Assembly: GCF_003387155.1 (NCBI RefSeq)
Contig: NZ_QUMT01000002.1
Coordinates: forward strand, 1,245,694 to 1,309,693
Reading direction: 5' to 3'
DNA from: Roseateles depolymerans
GTDB lineage: Bacteria > Pseudomonadota > Gammaproteobacteria > Burkholderiales > Burkholderiaceae_C
Length of the DNA: 64,000 nt
In this document: piece by piece, positions 27,478 through 36,470 of the stretch
Layout of the letters: each line of letters starts with the position of its first letter
Numbering within the stretch: position 1 is the first letter of the stretch
The notes under the pieces: model-generated
The model's input: only the letters and a program-made list of their open reading frames with translations
Told to the model about the DNA's origin: nothing
Databases searched by the model: none
Translations under genes and position numbers: made by a program

Positions 27478-27978
27478 ATGATTGCCGTAGACAGCTCTGT
27501 CCTCATCGACCTCCTGGGCGACGCACCGGGCGCCGATGCGGCGGAAGCTGCGCTGCGTCTGGCGCTGTCCACCGGCCCTGTGGTGCTGTGTGACGTGGTG
27601 CTGTCCGAGGTGACGGCCGGCCTGGGCCACGGCTCTGACGTCATGGATGCACTGGAAGAGATGGGCCTGAGTTTCTCCCCCATCGACCAGCGCGCCGCCA
27701 TCCGTGCCGGCGAAATGCAGCGCAAGTTCAAACAGCGCCTGCTCCAGACGACCGCGCCGGCTCCCGCCCCCAAATCCGCATCCAAGGCCGCCGCCCGCTC
27801 CTCCGCCAGCACCCCTGCGGCGCCCTCCACCGACCTCGCCCCCAGCACCCGCGCCCTCGCCGACTTCCTCGTCGGCGCCCACGCCATGCTGCAGTGTGAC
27901 GGCCTCATCACCCGCGACCACGGATTTTTCCGGGATTATTTCAAGGGACTCAAAGTCATCGTGCCCCGTGCGCCCTGA
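27478..27978 (+). CDS. PIN-domain ribonuclease toxin (VapC-like) with Ala/Pro/Ser-rich insertion
   Basis: 166 residues, longer than the usual 125-140. PIN acidic residues are Asp5 (AVDSSVLID), Glu44 (LSEV), Asp129 (ADFLVGAHA) and Asp147 (LITRDHGFF), so the catalytic set is intact. Residues about 91-124 are an Ala/Pro/Ser/Lys-rich stretch without predicted structure, inserted between the FKQRLLQ helix and the RALADFLVGAHA helix that normally follow each other closely. Expected to cleave RNA when free of the antitoxin encoded 8 bp upstream. Lies just before acnB. Confidence 0.92.
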   Translation: MIAVDSSVLIDLLGDAPGADAAEAALRLALSTGPVVLCDVVLSEVTAGLGHGSDVMDALEEMGLSFSPIDQRAAIRAGEMQRKFKQRLLQTTAPAPAPKSASKAAARSSASTPAAPSTDLAPSTRALADFLVGAHAMLQCDGLITRDHGFFRDYFKGLKVIVPRAP

Positions 27979-28035
27979 CCGACAAGATCCCGCTTCACTG
28001 ACCCAAGCCAGAGACTACAGAGACTGGAGTTCGCA

Positions 28036-30627
28036 ATGCTGCAAGCCTACCGCCAACATGAAGCCGAGCGCGCCGCGCTGGGCATCCCGCCGCTGCCGCT
28101 GGATGCCAAGCAGGTCGCCGAGCTGATCGAGCTGATCAAGAACCCGCCTGCCGGCGAAGGCGAATTCCTGCTCAACCTGCTCACCCACCGCGTCCCCCCG
28201 GGCGTGGACGATGCCGCCAAGGTCAAGGCCAGCTTCCTGGCCGCCGTTGCGCACGGTGACCTCACGGTCAGTTTGATCTCCAAGACCAAGGCCACCGAAC
28301 TGCTGGGCACCATGGTCGGCGGCTACAACGTCAAGCCGCTGGTCGACCTGCTGGACGACAAGGAAGTCGCCTCCGTCGCCGCCGCCGGCCTGAAGAAGAC
28401 CCTGCTGATGTTCGACGCCTTCCATGACGTCGCCGAAAAGGCCAAGGCCGGCAACGCCCAGGCCACCGCCGTCATCCACAGCTGGGCCGACGCCGAGTGG
28501 TTCACCTCGCGTCCTGAAGTGGACAAGAAGATCACCGTCACCGTCTTCAAGGTGCCTGGTGAAACCAACACCGACGACCTGTCCCCCGCGCCCGACGCCT
28601 GGAGCCGCCCGGACATCCCGCTGCACTACCTCGCCATGCTGAAGAACACGCGCCCTGACGCGGCCTTCAAGCCCGAGGAAGACGGCAAGCGCGGCCCGAT
28701 GCAGTTCATCGAGGACCTGAAGAAAAAGGGCCACCTGGTGGCCTACGTCGGCGACGTCGTCGGCACCGGATCCTCCCGCAAGTCGGCCACCAACTCGGTG
28801 ATCTGGGCCACCGGCCAGGACATCCCGTTCGTGCCCAACAAGCGCTTCGGCGGCGTCACCCTGGGCAGCAAGATCGCCCCGATCTTCTTCAACACCCAGG
28901 AAGACTCCGGCTCGCTGCCCATCGAAGTGGACGTGAGCAACCTGGAAATGGGCGATGTCATCGACATCTACCCCTACGACGGCAAGATCGAGAAGAACGG
29001 CGCCACCGTCGCCGAGTTCTCGCTCAAGAGCGACGTGCTGCTGGACGAAGTCCGCGCCGGCGGCCGGATCAACCTGATCATCGGCCGCTCGCTGACCGGC
29101 AAGGCCCGTGAATTCCTGGGCCTGCCCGCCTCCACCCTCTTCCGCCTGCCCAAGCCCCCGGTCGATTCCGGCAAGGGCTTCACCCTGGCGCAGAAGATGG
29201 TTGGCCGTGCCTGCGGTCTGCCCGAAGGCACCGGCATCCGCCCGGGCACCTACTGCGAGCCCAAGATGACGACCGTCGGCTCCCAGGACACCACCGGCCC
29301 GATGACCCGCGACGAGCTGAAGGACCTGGCCTGCCTGGGCTTCTCCGCTGACCTGGTCATGCAGTCCTTCTGCCACACCGCTGCCTATCCCAAGGCGGTG
29401 GACGTGAAGATGCATCGCGAACTGCCGCACTTCATCAGCGACCGCGGCGGCGTCGCCCTGCGTCCGGGCGACGGCGTCATCCACAGCTGGCTGAACCGCC
29501 TGCTGCTGCCCGACACCGTCGGCACCGGTGGCGACTCGCACACCCGCTTCCCCATCGGCATCAGCTTCCCGGCCGGCTCCGGCCTGGTCGCCTTCGGTGC
29601 GGCCACCGGCGTCATGCCGCTGGACATGCCGGAATCGGTGCTGGTGCGCTTCAAGGGCGAGATGCAGCCCGGCGTCACCCTGCGTGACCTGGTGCATGCC
29701 ATCCCCCTGTACGCCATCAAGGCCGGCCTGCTGACCGTCGAGAAGAAGGGCAAGAAGAACATCTTCTCCGGCCGCATCCTGGAAATCGAAGGTCTGCCCG
29801 ACCTGAAGGTGGAACAGGCCTTCGAACTGTCGGACGCCTCCGCAGAACGCTCGGCCGCCGGCTGCACGATCAAGCTGAATCCGGAACCGATCAAGGAGTA
29901 CCTGACCTCCAACATCGTCCTGATGAAGAACATGATCGCCGACGGCTACGCCGACAAGCGCACCCTGGAGCGCCGCATCAAGAATGTGGAAGCCTGGCTG
30001 GCCAACCCCAACCTGCTGGAAGCCGACAAGGACGCTGAATACGCCGCCGTCATCGAGATCGACCTGGCCGACATCAAGGAACCGATCGTCTGCTGCCCGA
30101 ACGATCCGGACGACGCCAAGTTCATGTCCGAGGTGCAAGGCACCAAGATCGATGAAGCCTTCATCGGTTCGTGCATGACCAACATCGGCCACTTCCGTGC
30201 CGCGGCCAAGCTGCTGGGCGGTGCCCGTGACATTCCGGTCAAGCTGTGGGTGGCCCCGCCCACCAAGATGGACCAGAACGAGCTGATCAAGGAAGGCCAC
30301 TACGCCACCTTCGGCACCGCTGGCGCCCGCACGGAAATGCCGGGCTGCTCGCTGTGCATGGGCAACCAGGCGCAGGTGCGTGAAGGCGCGACGGTCATGT
30401 CCACCTCCACCCGCAACTTCCCCAACCGTCTGGGCAAGAACACCAACGTGTTCCTGGGCTCGGCCGAGCTGGCGGCGGTCTGCTCCAAGCTGGGTCGCAT
30501 CCCGACGCTGCAGGAGTACCACGAGGCGATGGGCATCATCAACAAGGATGCTGCCAGCGTCTATCGCTACATGAACTTCGACCAGATCGAAGAGTACGCG
30601 GACACCGCCAAGTCGGTGTCGGTCTGA
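28036..30627 (+). CDS. acnB: Bifunctional aconitate hydratase B / 2-methylisocitrate dehydratase
   Basis: 863 residues, the usual AcnB length. N-terminal HEAT-like domain, then the swivel domain ([16 protein letters not shown]) and the catalytic domains with 4Fe-4S ligands ([32 protein letters not shown]) and active-site [11 protein letters not shown]. Interconverts citrate and isocitrate. The toxin-antitoxin pair ends 57 bp upstream. A strong terminator follows. Confidence 0.97.
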   Translation: MLQAYRQHEAERAALGIPPLPLDAKQVAELIELIKNPPAGEGEFLLNLLTHRVPPGVDDAAKVKASFLAAVAHGDLTVSLISKTKATELLGTMVGGYNVKPLVDLLDDKEVASVAAAGLKKTLLMFDAFHDVAEKAKAGNAQATAVIHSWADAEWFTSRPEVDKKITVTVFKVPGETNTDDLSPAPDAWSRPDIPLHYLAMLKNTRPDAAFKPEEDGKRGPMQFIEDLKKKGHLVAYVGDVVGTGSSRKSATNSVIWATGQDIPFVPNKRFGGVTLGSKIAPIFFNTQEDSGSLPIEVDVSNLEMGDVIDIYPYDGKIEKNGATVAEFSLKSDVLLDEVRAGGRINLIIGRSLTGKAREFLGLPASTLFRLPKPPVDSGKGFTLAQKMVGRACGLPEGTGIRPGTYCEPKMTTVGSQDTTGPMTRDELKDLACLGFSADLVMQSFCHTAAYPKAVDVKMHRELPHFISDRGGVALRPGDGVIHSWLNRLLLPDTVGTGGDSHTRFPIGISFPAGSGLVAFGAATGVMPLDMPESVLVRFKGEMQPGVTLRDLVHAIPLYAIKAGLLTVEKKGKKNIFSGRILEIEGLPDLKVEQAFELSDASAERSAAGCTIKLNPEPIKEYLTSNIVLMKNMIADGYADKRTLERRIKNVEAWLANPNLLEADKDAEYAAVIEIDLADIKEPIVCCPNDPDDAKFMSEVQGTKIDEAFIGSCMTNIGHFRAAAKLLGGARDIPVKLWVAPPTKMDQNELIKEGHYATFGTAGARTEMPGCSLCMGNQAQVREGATVMSTSTRNFPNRLGKNTNVFLGSAELAAVCSKLGRIPTLQEYHEAMGIINKDAASVYRYMNFDQIEEYADTAKSVSV

Positions 30628-30655
30628 CGGCTGGCCGTTCGCGGCCGCAGTCACC

Positions 30656-30687
30656 AGCCTCTCGGTTCAGCGCCGAGGGGCTTTTTT
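30656..30687 (+). terminator. acnB rho-independent terminator
   Basis: AGCCTCTCGG (30656-30665) pairs with CCGAGGGGCT (30673-30682) with one G-U, followed by six T. Confidence 0.9.
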
Positions 30688-30696
30688 CTTTTCTCT

Positions 30697-30723
30697 AATT
30701 TCTGTCTTGACAGAAATTTCTGT
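30697..30723 (+). promoter_or_regulatory. Promoter with MarR/GbsR-type operator (7-4-7 inverted repeat plus third half-site)
   Basis: TTTCTGT-CTTG-ACAGAAA (30699-30716) is perfectly inverted and extended by AA/TT outside, followed directly by a further TTTCTGT (30717-30723). A perfect -35 TTGACA (30707-30712) lies inside it, with TAAAGT 16 bp downstream as -10. Binding would block the promoter of the regulator gene at 30742. Confidence 0.8.
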
Positions 30724-30741
30724 AAGCATAAAGTCGGCCCC

Positions 30742-31272
30742 ATGGAACTCAGCCACACCGCTCAACGATTCGTTCTCCACTGGGGAGAAATGGGCAGCGC
30801 CTGGGGTGTCAACCGCACCGTCGCCCAGATCCACGCCCTGCTCTACTTCCACGGCCACCCGCTCAATGCCGAGCAGATTGCCGAGACCCTTTCCGTCGCC
30901 CGCTCCAACGTCAGCACCAGCCTCAAGGAGCTGACCAGCTGGAACCTGGTGCGCGTCACCCACCTGATGGGCGACCGTCGCGACTACTTCGAAACCTCGG
31001 TCGATGTCTGGGAGCTCTTCCGCACCGTGGTGCGGGAGCGCAAGCAGCGGGAGTTCGACCCCACCGTGCGCATGCTCACCGAACTGGTGGAAGGCGAAGG
31101 CTTCCAGCAGGAAACGCCCGATGCGCAGGACCGCGTGCGCGAATGCCTGCGGCTGATGCAGACCCTGGGCGCCTGGTCGGAAGAAATGATGCGGCTGTCT
31201 CCCTCCACGCTGGAAAAGGTGCTCAAGCTCGGGGCCAACGTCCAGCGCTTTGTGCGCGGCGACAAGGCGTGA
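30742..31272 (+). CDS. GbsR/MarR-family transcriptional regulator
   Basis: 176 residues. Winged-helix core (WGVNRTVAQIHALLYFHGHPLNAEQIAETLSVARSNVSTSLKEL) matching the GbsR-like group of MarR regulators, with a helical C-terminus for dimerisation. Autoregulation is likely from the overlapping operator upstream. A near-identical operator precedes the next gene, so the regulon probably includes the redox/membrane genes at 31323-33794. Confidence 0.92.
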   Translation: MELSHTAQRFVLHWGEMGSAWGVNRTVAQIHALLYFHGHPLNAEQIAETLSVARSNVSTSLKELTSWNLVRVTHLMGDRRDYFETSVDVWELFRTVVRERKQREFDPTVRMLTELVEGEGFQQETPDAQDRVRECLRLMQTLGAWSEEMMRLSPSTLEKVLKLGANVQRFVRGDKA

Positions 31273-31290
31273 CCCTTTTTTGCCTCGCAA

Positions 31291-31308
31291 TTTCTGTTCT
31301 TACTGAAA
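31291..31308 (+). promoter_or_regulatory. Second copy of the GbsR-type operator
   Basis: TTTCTGT-TCTT-ACTGAAA has the same 7-4-7 layout and one mismatch to the site at 30699-30716. It lies 15 bp before the ATG of the DCC-family gene. Confidence 0.75.
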
Positions 31309-31322
31309 GATCGGACATCACC

Positions 31323-31859
31323 ATGAAGACCCCGTTTTCCAGGTTCTGGGCTCACAGCGCCGGCGCTGCTGAAGCCTTCCCGGGTGTCTACCCGCTCACG
31401 ATCTACTTCGACGGCGCCTGCCCGCTGTGCCTGGCGGAGATGACCAACCTTCAGTTGCGCAATGTCGCAGGCCTGCTCCGTTTTGAAGACGCGTCCAGGC
31501 CCGATTTCAAGGCCTATCCCCCAGGCACCGATCGCCCGGCCCTGATGGCGCTGCTGCATGTGCAGTGCGCGGATGGCCGCGTACTGCGCGGCGCCGAAGC
31601 CTTCCGGCTGATCTACGCCGGCGCCCGGCTGCGGGGCCTGGCCCGGCTGATCAGTGCGCCGGGACTGCGGCAACTGGTCGACTGGGTCTATCCCTTCGTG
31701 GCACGCAACCGCTACCGCATCCCGCGGTCGGTGGCCCACCTGGTCCTGGAGACCACGCTGCGTCGCGCCGCCCAGCGGCGGGCCGGCGCTTCCGCATGCG
31801 CCAGCGGCCAGTGCGAGGTGCCTCCCGCCTCTACCCCGAATACCCTTCCCAAGGAGTGA
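31323..31859 (+). CDS. DCC-family (DUF393) thiol-disulfide oxidoreductase-like protein
   Basis: 178 residues. The family signature DGACPLC (in LTIYFDGACPLCLAEM) gives a CxxC-like redox pair, and RGAEAFRLIYAGA fits the family's second conserved region. The C-terminus ends in a Cys-containing low-complexity tail. Predicted redox role only by family. First gene after the regulator; followed after 4 bp by an SDR gene. Confidence 0.85.
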   Translation: MKTPFSRFWAHSAGAAEAFPGVYPLTIYFDGACPLCLAEMTNLQLRNVAGLLRFEDASRPDFKAYPPGTDRPALMALLHVQCADGRVLRGAEAFRLIYAGARLRGLARLISAPGLRQLVDWVYPFVARNRYRIPRSVAHLVLETTLRRAAQRRAGASACASGQCEVPPASTPNTLPKE

Positions 31860-31863
31860 TGAG

Positions 31864-32739
31864 ATGACCACCCCCGCCCGCTCCATCCTGGTCTGCGGCG
31901 CCAGCGGTTTCATTGGCCGACGCATCGTGCGCACCTTGCGTGACGCAGGACTGTCCGTGACCGAAGCCAGCTCCGCCAGCCACAACTTCAGCCAGAACCT
32001 GCAGCCGTCCGACTGGCTGCCACGGCTTCAGGGCTTCGATGCGGTTGTCAATGCCGTGGGCATCCTGCGCGACACCCGCGACCGCAAGCTCGACGCCCTG
32101 CACCACCGCGCCCCGGCGGCGCTGTTTGAAGCCTGCGCCCAGTCGGGCGTGCGCCGCGTGGTGCAGATCTCGGCCAATGGCGTGGCCCAGTTCAACACCC
32201 GCTATGCCACCACCAAGCGGGCCGCGGACGAGGTGCTGCTGCGCCTGCGTGCCGAGGGACGGCTGGACGGCACCGTGGTCCGCCCCAGCATCGTGTATGG
32301 CCGCGGCGGTGCCAGTTCCGCGCTGTTCATGAACCTGGCCCGACTGCCGGTGATGGTGCTCCCGGCCGCGGCGCTCAAGGCCCGCATCCAGCCGGTGGCC
32401 GTGCAAGATGTTGCCCAGGCGGTGCTTCGCGTGCTGCTGGACGGCGGCCCGGAGCTGGTCACGGCGGTGGGGGCTCAGGCCCTGTCGCTGTCAGACTTCA
32501 TTGCCGAGCTGCGCCGGCAACTGGGCCACGGCAAGGCGATGGTCGTGCCGCTGCCGGAGGCCCCCAGCCGATGGAGCGCCCGCCTGGGGGACCATTTCTC
32601 CTTCCAGCCCTGGAGCACCGAAAGCCTGGCGATGCTGCAGGCGGACAACGTGGGAGATGCGTCCGCGTTTGCGCGAGTGCTCGGCCGCAGCCCGGTGCCG
32701 CTGGAACGATTTGTGGAGGCTGCATGGCGATCGGCCTGA
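31864..32739 (+). CDS. NAD(P)-binding SDR / epimerase-like protein
   Basis: 291 residues. N-terminal Rossmann motif GASGFIGRRIVRTL, then AVGILRD, ISANGV, YATTKRAADEVL (YxxxK-like arrangement) and VVRPSIVYGRGG. Belongs to atypical/extended SDRs of the NmrA/NDUFA9-like kind. Substrate unknown. Overlaps the following DoxX-like gene by 16 bp, so the two are likely co-translated. Confidence 0.85.
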   Translation: MTTPARSILVCGASGFIGRRIVRTLRDAGLSVTEASSASHNFSQNLQPSDWLPRLQGFDAVVNAVGILRDTRDRKLDALHHRAPAALFEACAQSGVRRVVQISANGVAQFNTRYATTKRAADEVLLRLRAEGRLDGTVVRPSIVYGRGGASSALFMNLARLPVMVLPAAALKARIQPVAVQDVAQAVLRVLLDGGPELVTAVGAQALSLSDFIAELRRQLGHGKAMVVPLPEAPSRWSARLGDHFSFQPWSTESLAMLQADNVGDASAFARVLGRSPVPLERFVEAAWRSA

Positions 32740-33113
32740 CCCCCTTCCGCCACCGCCGCACCCGGCGACTGGCGCGAGCCAGCCTGGTGTTCCTGTGGCT
32801 GTTCACGGCGCTGGTGAGCGTGCTGGAGATGCACGGCGAAGGCCAGCATCTGCTGGAGGCTGCGCAGGTGTCTGCCACCTGGATCGTGCCGGTCATCCTG
32901 GCCGGTGCCGGCCTGGACCTGCTGCTGGGGCTGGCGATGTGGCGATGGCACCGACGCTGGGTTTATCTGGCCGCCGCCTTGGCGATGCTGGGCATGACGG
33001 TGGTGGCCACACTGATCCTCCCCGGGCTCTGGCTGGACCCGCTGGGCCGCTTGTCCAAGAACGTGCCGATTGCAGCGCTGCTGCTGATCCTGCACGAGGA
33101 TGCGCCGGCGTAA
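32724..33113 (+). CDS. DoxX-like integral membrane protein
   Basis: 129 residues with four hydrophobic helices (about 17-37, 49-70, 78-99, 104-122), the layout of the DoxX-like family. The gene starts inside the end of the SDR gene. Function unknown; probably acts with the SDR and DCC proteins at the membrane. Confidence 0.8.
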   Translation: MAIGLTPFRHRRTRRLARASLVFLWLFTALVSVLEMHGEGQHLLEAAQVSATWIVPVILAGAGLDLLLGLAMWRWHRRWVYLAAALAMLGMTVVATLILPGLWLDPLGRLSKNVPIAALLLILHEDAPA

Positions 33114-33203
33114 GCAGCCCACACACGCGCCCTTCTCTTCACCTGTGACGCACGCCGACAAGGCCCGGCCGGACCGGCGGGTCAGGGATGGCGCTCGTCC
33201 CAA

Positions 33204-33296
33204 CGATCACAACAACGACAAGAACGACAGCAGCATCGACTCGCTCAACGACACCGTCAGCGACACCGTCAGCGACACCGTCGGCGACAACAACAA
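33204..33296 (+). repeat. 12-bp degenerate tandem array between membrane-protein genes
   Basis: Eight consecutive units, all starting CGA and 12 bp long except one of 9: for example cgacaccgtcag twice then cgacaccgtcgg. The array fills the 204-bp gap between the DoxX-like and DUF2269 genes. One reading frame (33100-33321) stays open through it and ends in ATGA with the next gene, but the product would be only D/N/S-rich repeat. Confidence 0.85.
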
Positions 33297-33317
33297 GAAC
33301 CACCCCAGCAACGCGTC

Positions 33318-33794
33318 ATGAACACCTATCTCGTCATCAAGTGGCTTCACATCCTCTCCAGCGTCCTGCTCGCTGGCACCGGATTCGGCACCGCCTTCTA
33401 CCTGTTCTTCGCGAACCGCAGCGGGTCGGTCGCTGCCCAGGCGGTGGTGGCCCGGCTGGTGGTCCGGGCAGACCTGTGGTTCACCACGCCGGCGGTCATC
33501 ATCCAGCCGCTGAGTGGCCTGTGGCTGGTCACCTCGGCCGGCTGGCCGCTCAGTTCGCCGTGGCTGGTGCTCTCGATCGCGCTCTATCTGCTGATGGGCG
33601 CCTGCTGGCTGCCGGTGGTCTGGCTGCAATTGCGCCTGGCCCGCATGGCTCAACATGCCGTGGACACGTCACAGCCGCTGCCCGCGCTCTACTGGCGTTA
33701 CGCCCGCTGGTGGGAGGCGCTGGGCTACCCCGCGTTCATTGCGGTGCTCGTTGTGTTCTATCTGATGGTGAACAAGCCGGCGCTGTGGGGCTAA
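33318..33794 (+). CDS. DUF2269-family integral membrane protein
   Basis: 158 residues with four hydrophobic segments (about 8-29, 58-77, 81-104, 134-153). N-terminus YLVIKWLHILSSVLLAGTGFGTAFY with the conserved WLHI and late RWWEALGYPAF fit the family. Function unknown. Last gene of the group following the GbsR-like regulator. Confidence 0.85.
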   Translation: MNTYLVIKWLHILSSVLLAGTGFGTAFYLFFANRSGSVAAQAVVARLVVRADLWFTTPAVIIQPLSGLWLVTSAGWPLSSPWLVLSIALYLLMGACWLPVVWLQLRLARMAQHAVDTSQPLPALYWRYARWWEALGYPAFIAVLVVFYLMVNKPALWG

Positions 33795-33924
33795 AGCCTC
33801 TGCGGGTGAGACGCCGCAATGCGGCCGGGCGCTCTTCTTGGGGCCCCGCTCCCCCGTTCCGAGCGAAGGTCCCCGTGAATCCGGGTGATGGCGAGGGGCT
33901 CGAAGCTTGAAGGACAATCCCGCC

Positions 33925-34440
33925 ATGAGTTTCGAACACACGCCCCTGCTGGACATGTCCAGCCCTGAGGCCAAGCGCGCCTCCTACGACACCCTCCTCA
34001 CCCAGACCCAGGCCATCCTGCATGGCGAGCGGGACCGCATCGCCAATCTGGCCCAGTTCGCGGCCCTGGTCTACAACAGCGTGCCGCAACTGAACTGGGC
34101 CGGCTTCTACCTGGTGAATCCGTCCAATGACCGGGAACTGATCCTGGGCCCCTTCCAGGGCAAGGTCGCCTGCGTGCGCATCCCGTTTGAGCGGGGCGTC
34201 TGCGGCGCCGCGGCTCGTACGCGTGAAGTGCAACTGGTGGAAGACGTGCATGCCTTCCCGGGCCATATCGCCTGCGATGCGGCCTCGCGGTCGGAGCTGG
34301 TCGTGCCGGTGGTGGCGAACGGCCGTCTGCAGGCGGTGTTCGACTTGGACAGCCCCGAGCCGTCCCGCTTTGATGCGCTCGATGCGGCTGGCTTCGGCGC
34401 CATGCTGACCGCCCTGATCGACGGCACCGACTGGTCATGA
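33925..34440 (+). CDS. msrC: GAF-domain free methionine-(R)-sulfoxide reductase
   Basis: 171 residues, a stand-alone GAF domain. Cys83, Cys93 and Cys117 (VACVRIP, GVCGAAA, IACDAAS) match the three redox cysteines of the E. coli enzyme in spacing. GPFQGKVACVRI and FDLDSPEPSRFD are family signatures. Reduces free Met-R-sulfoxide. Overlaps the next gene by 4 bp (ATGA). Confidence 0.92.
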   Translation: MSFEHTPLLDMSSPEAKRASYDTLLTQTQAILHGERDRIANLAQFAALVYNSVPQLNWAGFYLVNPSNDRELILGPFQGKVACVRIPFERGVCGAAARTREVQLVEDVHAFPGHIACDAASRSELVVPVVANGRLQAVFDLDSPEPSRFDALDAAGFGAMLTALIDGTDWS

Positions 34441-36404
34441 GTGGTCGGCGGCCGGGCACCGTGGGGTGGCGGGTGAAGTGCAGGCGCGCGGCGCTGGCAT
34501 TGGGTGGCCTGACGCTGGCCCTGTCGGCGGCCGGCGGGGTTCATGCGGCGGAGGTCCGTCTGCGGGTGATGCAGACCAGCGACATCCACATGAACCTGCT
34601 GAACTACGACTACTACCAGGACCGCCCTTCGCAGGAATTCGGCCTGGCCAAAACCATCACGCTCATTCACCAGGCCCGGGCCGAGGTGCCCAACAGCCTG
34701 CTGTTCGACAACGGTGACCTGCTGCAAGGCAACCCGCTGGGGGACCTGGTGGCGCGTGTGCATCCGCTCAAGGCCGGCGATGTGCATCCGGCCTACAAGG
34801 TGCTGAACCTGTTGAAGGTGGATGCCGCCAACATCGGCAACCATGAATTCAACTACGGCCTGCCCTTCCTGCGGCAGGCCATCGCCGGGGCGAATTTCCC
34901 TTACCTCAATGCCAATGTGATGGAGGCCGACGGCCGCCGCCACGCCTTCGTGCCCAGCGTGATGCTGGAGCGGGAAGTCACCGACGAGCAAGGCCGCCCG
35001 CACACGCTCAAGATCGGGGTCATGGGGCTGACGCCACCGCAGATCCTGGAATGGGACCGCCAGAACCTGGCCGGCCGTGTGCAGGTGCGGGACATGGTGG
35101 AGGTGGCCCGCGAGACGGTGCCGGCACTGCGCCGTCAGGGGGCGGACCTGGTGGTGATCATTGCCCACACCGGCATCGAAAAGACCGAACTGCCGCGCCT
35201 GTCCGAGAACATGGCGGCGCAACTGGCCCGCGTGCCGGGCGTGGATGCCTTGCTGCTGGGCCATGCCCATACCGAGTTCCCGGGCCCGGGCTTCGCCGCT
35301 TATCCCGGCGCCGATCTGGACAAGGGCCGGCTGTTCGGCGTGCCCTCGGTGATGCCGGGCCGCTGGGGCGACCATCTGGGCATCATCGACCTGCGCCTGT
35401 CCGACCAGGGTGGCCGCTGGCGGGTGATCGACAGCCGGGCCTCGCTGCGTCCCATCTTCGACCGGACGCGTCGCCAGCCCCTGGTGGACGCGGACCCGAT
35501 GCCAGCGACCGTCATCGCCGCCGAGCATCAGGCAACCCTGGACCACGTGCGCAGCCAGGTGGCCCACACCGACACCCCCATCCACAGCTACTTCGGCCAG
35601 ACGGTCGACAGCCTGGCCGTGCGCCTGGTCGCGCAGGCCCAGCTGCGATATGCCCAGCGTGCGGTGCAAGGCACGGCGCTGGCGCAGTGGCCCATGCTGT
35701 CGGCCGCAGCGCCCTTCAAGTCCGGGGGCCGCCAGGGCTGGACCCAATACACCGACATTCCAGCCGGGCCGATTGCCATCAAGCATGTGGCCGATCTTTA
35801 TGTCTACCCCAACACCATCAAGGTGGTGAAACTGACCGGTGCCCAGGTGCGGGACTGGCTGGAGATGTCCGCGGGCCAGTTCCGCCGCATCGACCCGGCC
35901 GGACCGGCGAAACAGGCGCTGCTGGACACCACCTATCCCGGCTTCAACTTCGACATGATGTGGGGGGCGGACGACGGTCTTCGGTACGAGCTGGACCTGA
36001 CGCAGCCGGCCCGCTTCGACAAGGACGGTCGGCAGGCGGCGGACAGCCACCGGGTGGTGAACCTGAGCTGGCGCGGCCAGCCGCTGGACGACCAGGCGGA
36101 GTTCCTGGTGGTGACCAACAACTACCGGGCCTATGGCGGCGGGCATTTCCCCGCGCTGGGCGCCGACAAGGTGGTGGTGGATGCCCCGGATGAGACGCGC
36201 GAAGCGCTGGCGCGCGATCTGGCCTCGCAGCCGTCTGCCGACAAGGGCGGCCTGGCGCCTTCCTGGAAGATTCGGCCGGTCTCCGGCGTGAAGCTTCAGT
36301 TCCTGTCAGGCGCAGGGGCGATCGCCCGACTGGGTCCGGGCACGCCGGTGCGTCTGGTGCGGGAAAACGGGGACGGGTCGGCGCTGTTTGAGCTGGCCGA
36401 CTGA
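34437..36404 (+). CDS. cpdB: Periplasmic 2',3'-cyclic-nucleotide 2'-phosphodiesterase / 3'-nucleotidase
   Basis: 655 residues. Signal peptide about 1-38 (LALGGLTLALSAAGGVHAA). The metallophosphoesterase domain has MQTSDIHMNL (Asp49, His51), FDNGDLLQGNPLGD, IGNHEFNYG and LLLGHAHTEFPGPGF. The C-terminal 5'-nucleotidase domain includes LYVYPNTIKVVKLTG and the aromatic nucleotide-binding region. Hydrolyses 2',3'-cNMP then 3'-NMP outside the cytoplasm, supplying nucleosides. Length matches CpdB. Confidence 0.94.
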   Translation: MSGRRPGTVGWRVKCRRAALALGGLTLALSAAGGVHAAEVRLRVMQTSDIHMNLLNYDYYQDRPSQEFGLAKTITLIHQARAEVPNSLLFDNGDLLQGNPLGDLVARVHPLKAGDVHPAYKVLNLLKVDAANIGNHEFNYGLPFLRQAIAGANFPYLNANVMEADGRRHAFVPSVMLEREVTDEQGRPHTLKIGVMGLTPPQILEWDRQNLAGRVQVRDMVEVARETVPALRRQGADLVVIIAHTGIEKTELPRLSENMAAQLARVPGVDALLLGHAHTEFPGPGFAAYPGADLDKGRLFGVPSVMPGRWGDHLGIIDLRLSDQGGRWRVIDSRASLRPIFDRTRRQPLVDADPMPATVIAAEHQATLDHVRSQVAHTDTPIHSYFGQTVDSLAVRLVAQAQLRYAQRAVQGTALAQWPMLSAAAPFKSGGRQGWTQYTDIPAGPIAIKHVADLYVYPNTIKVVKLTGAQVRDWLEMSAGQFRRIDPAGPAKQALLDTTYPGFNFDMMWGADDGLRYELDLTQPARFDKDGRQAADSHRVVNLSWRGQPLDDQAEFLVVTNNYRAYGGGHFPALGADKVVVDAPDETREALARDLASQPSADKGGLAPSWKIRPVSGVKLQFLSGAGAIARLGPGTPVRLVRENGDGSALFELAD

Positions 36405-36408
36405 GCGG

Positions 36409-36441
36409 AAAGACGGCGGAGAGACAGCGGAGAGACGTCGG
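36409..36441 (+). repeat. 11-bp tandem repeat just after cpdB stop
   Basis: aaagacggcgg, agagacagcgg, agagacgtcgg, beginning 4 bp after the TGA stop of cpdB. Confidence 0.85.
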
Positions 36442-36470
36442 GAGGAACGAGGGCCGCTCAGGGCCCGGGC

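Noticed and set aside
28015-30654. 879-codon leftward frame opposite acnB
   Set aside because: Shadow of the strongly biased acnB codon pattern.
31279-31308. Complete promoter before the DCC-family gene
   Set aside because: The operator copy is clear but no convincing -35/-10 pair could be placed, so only the operator was listed.
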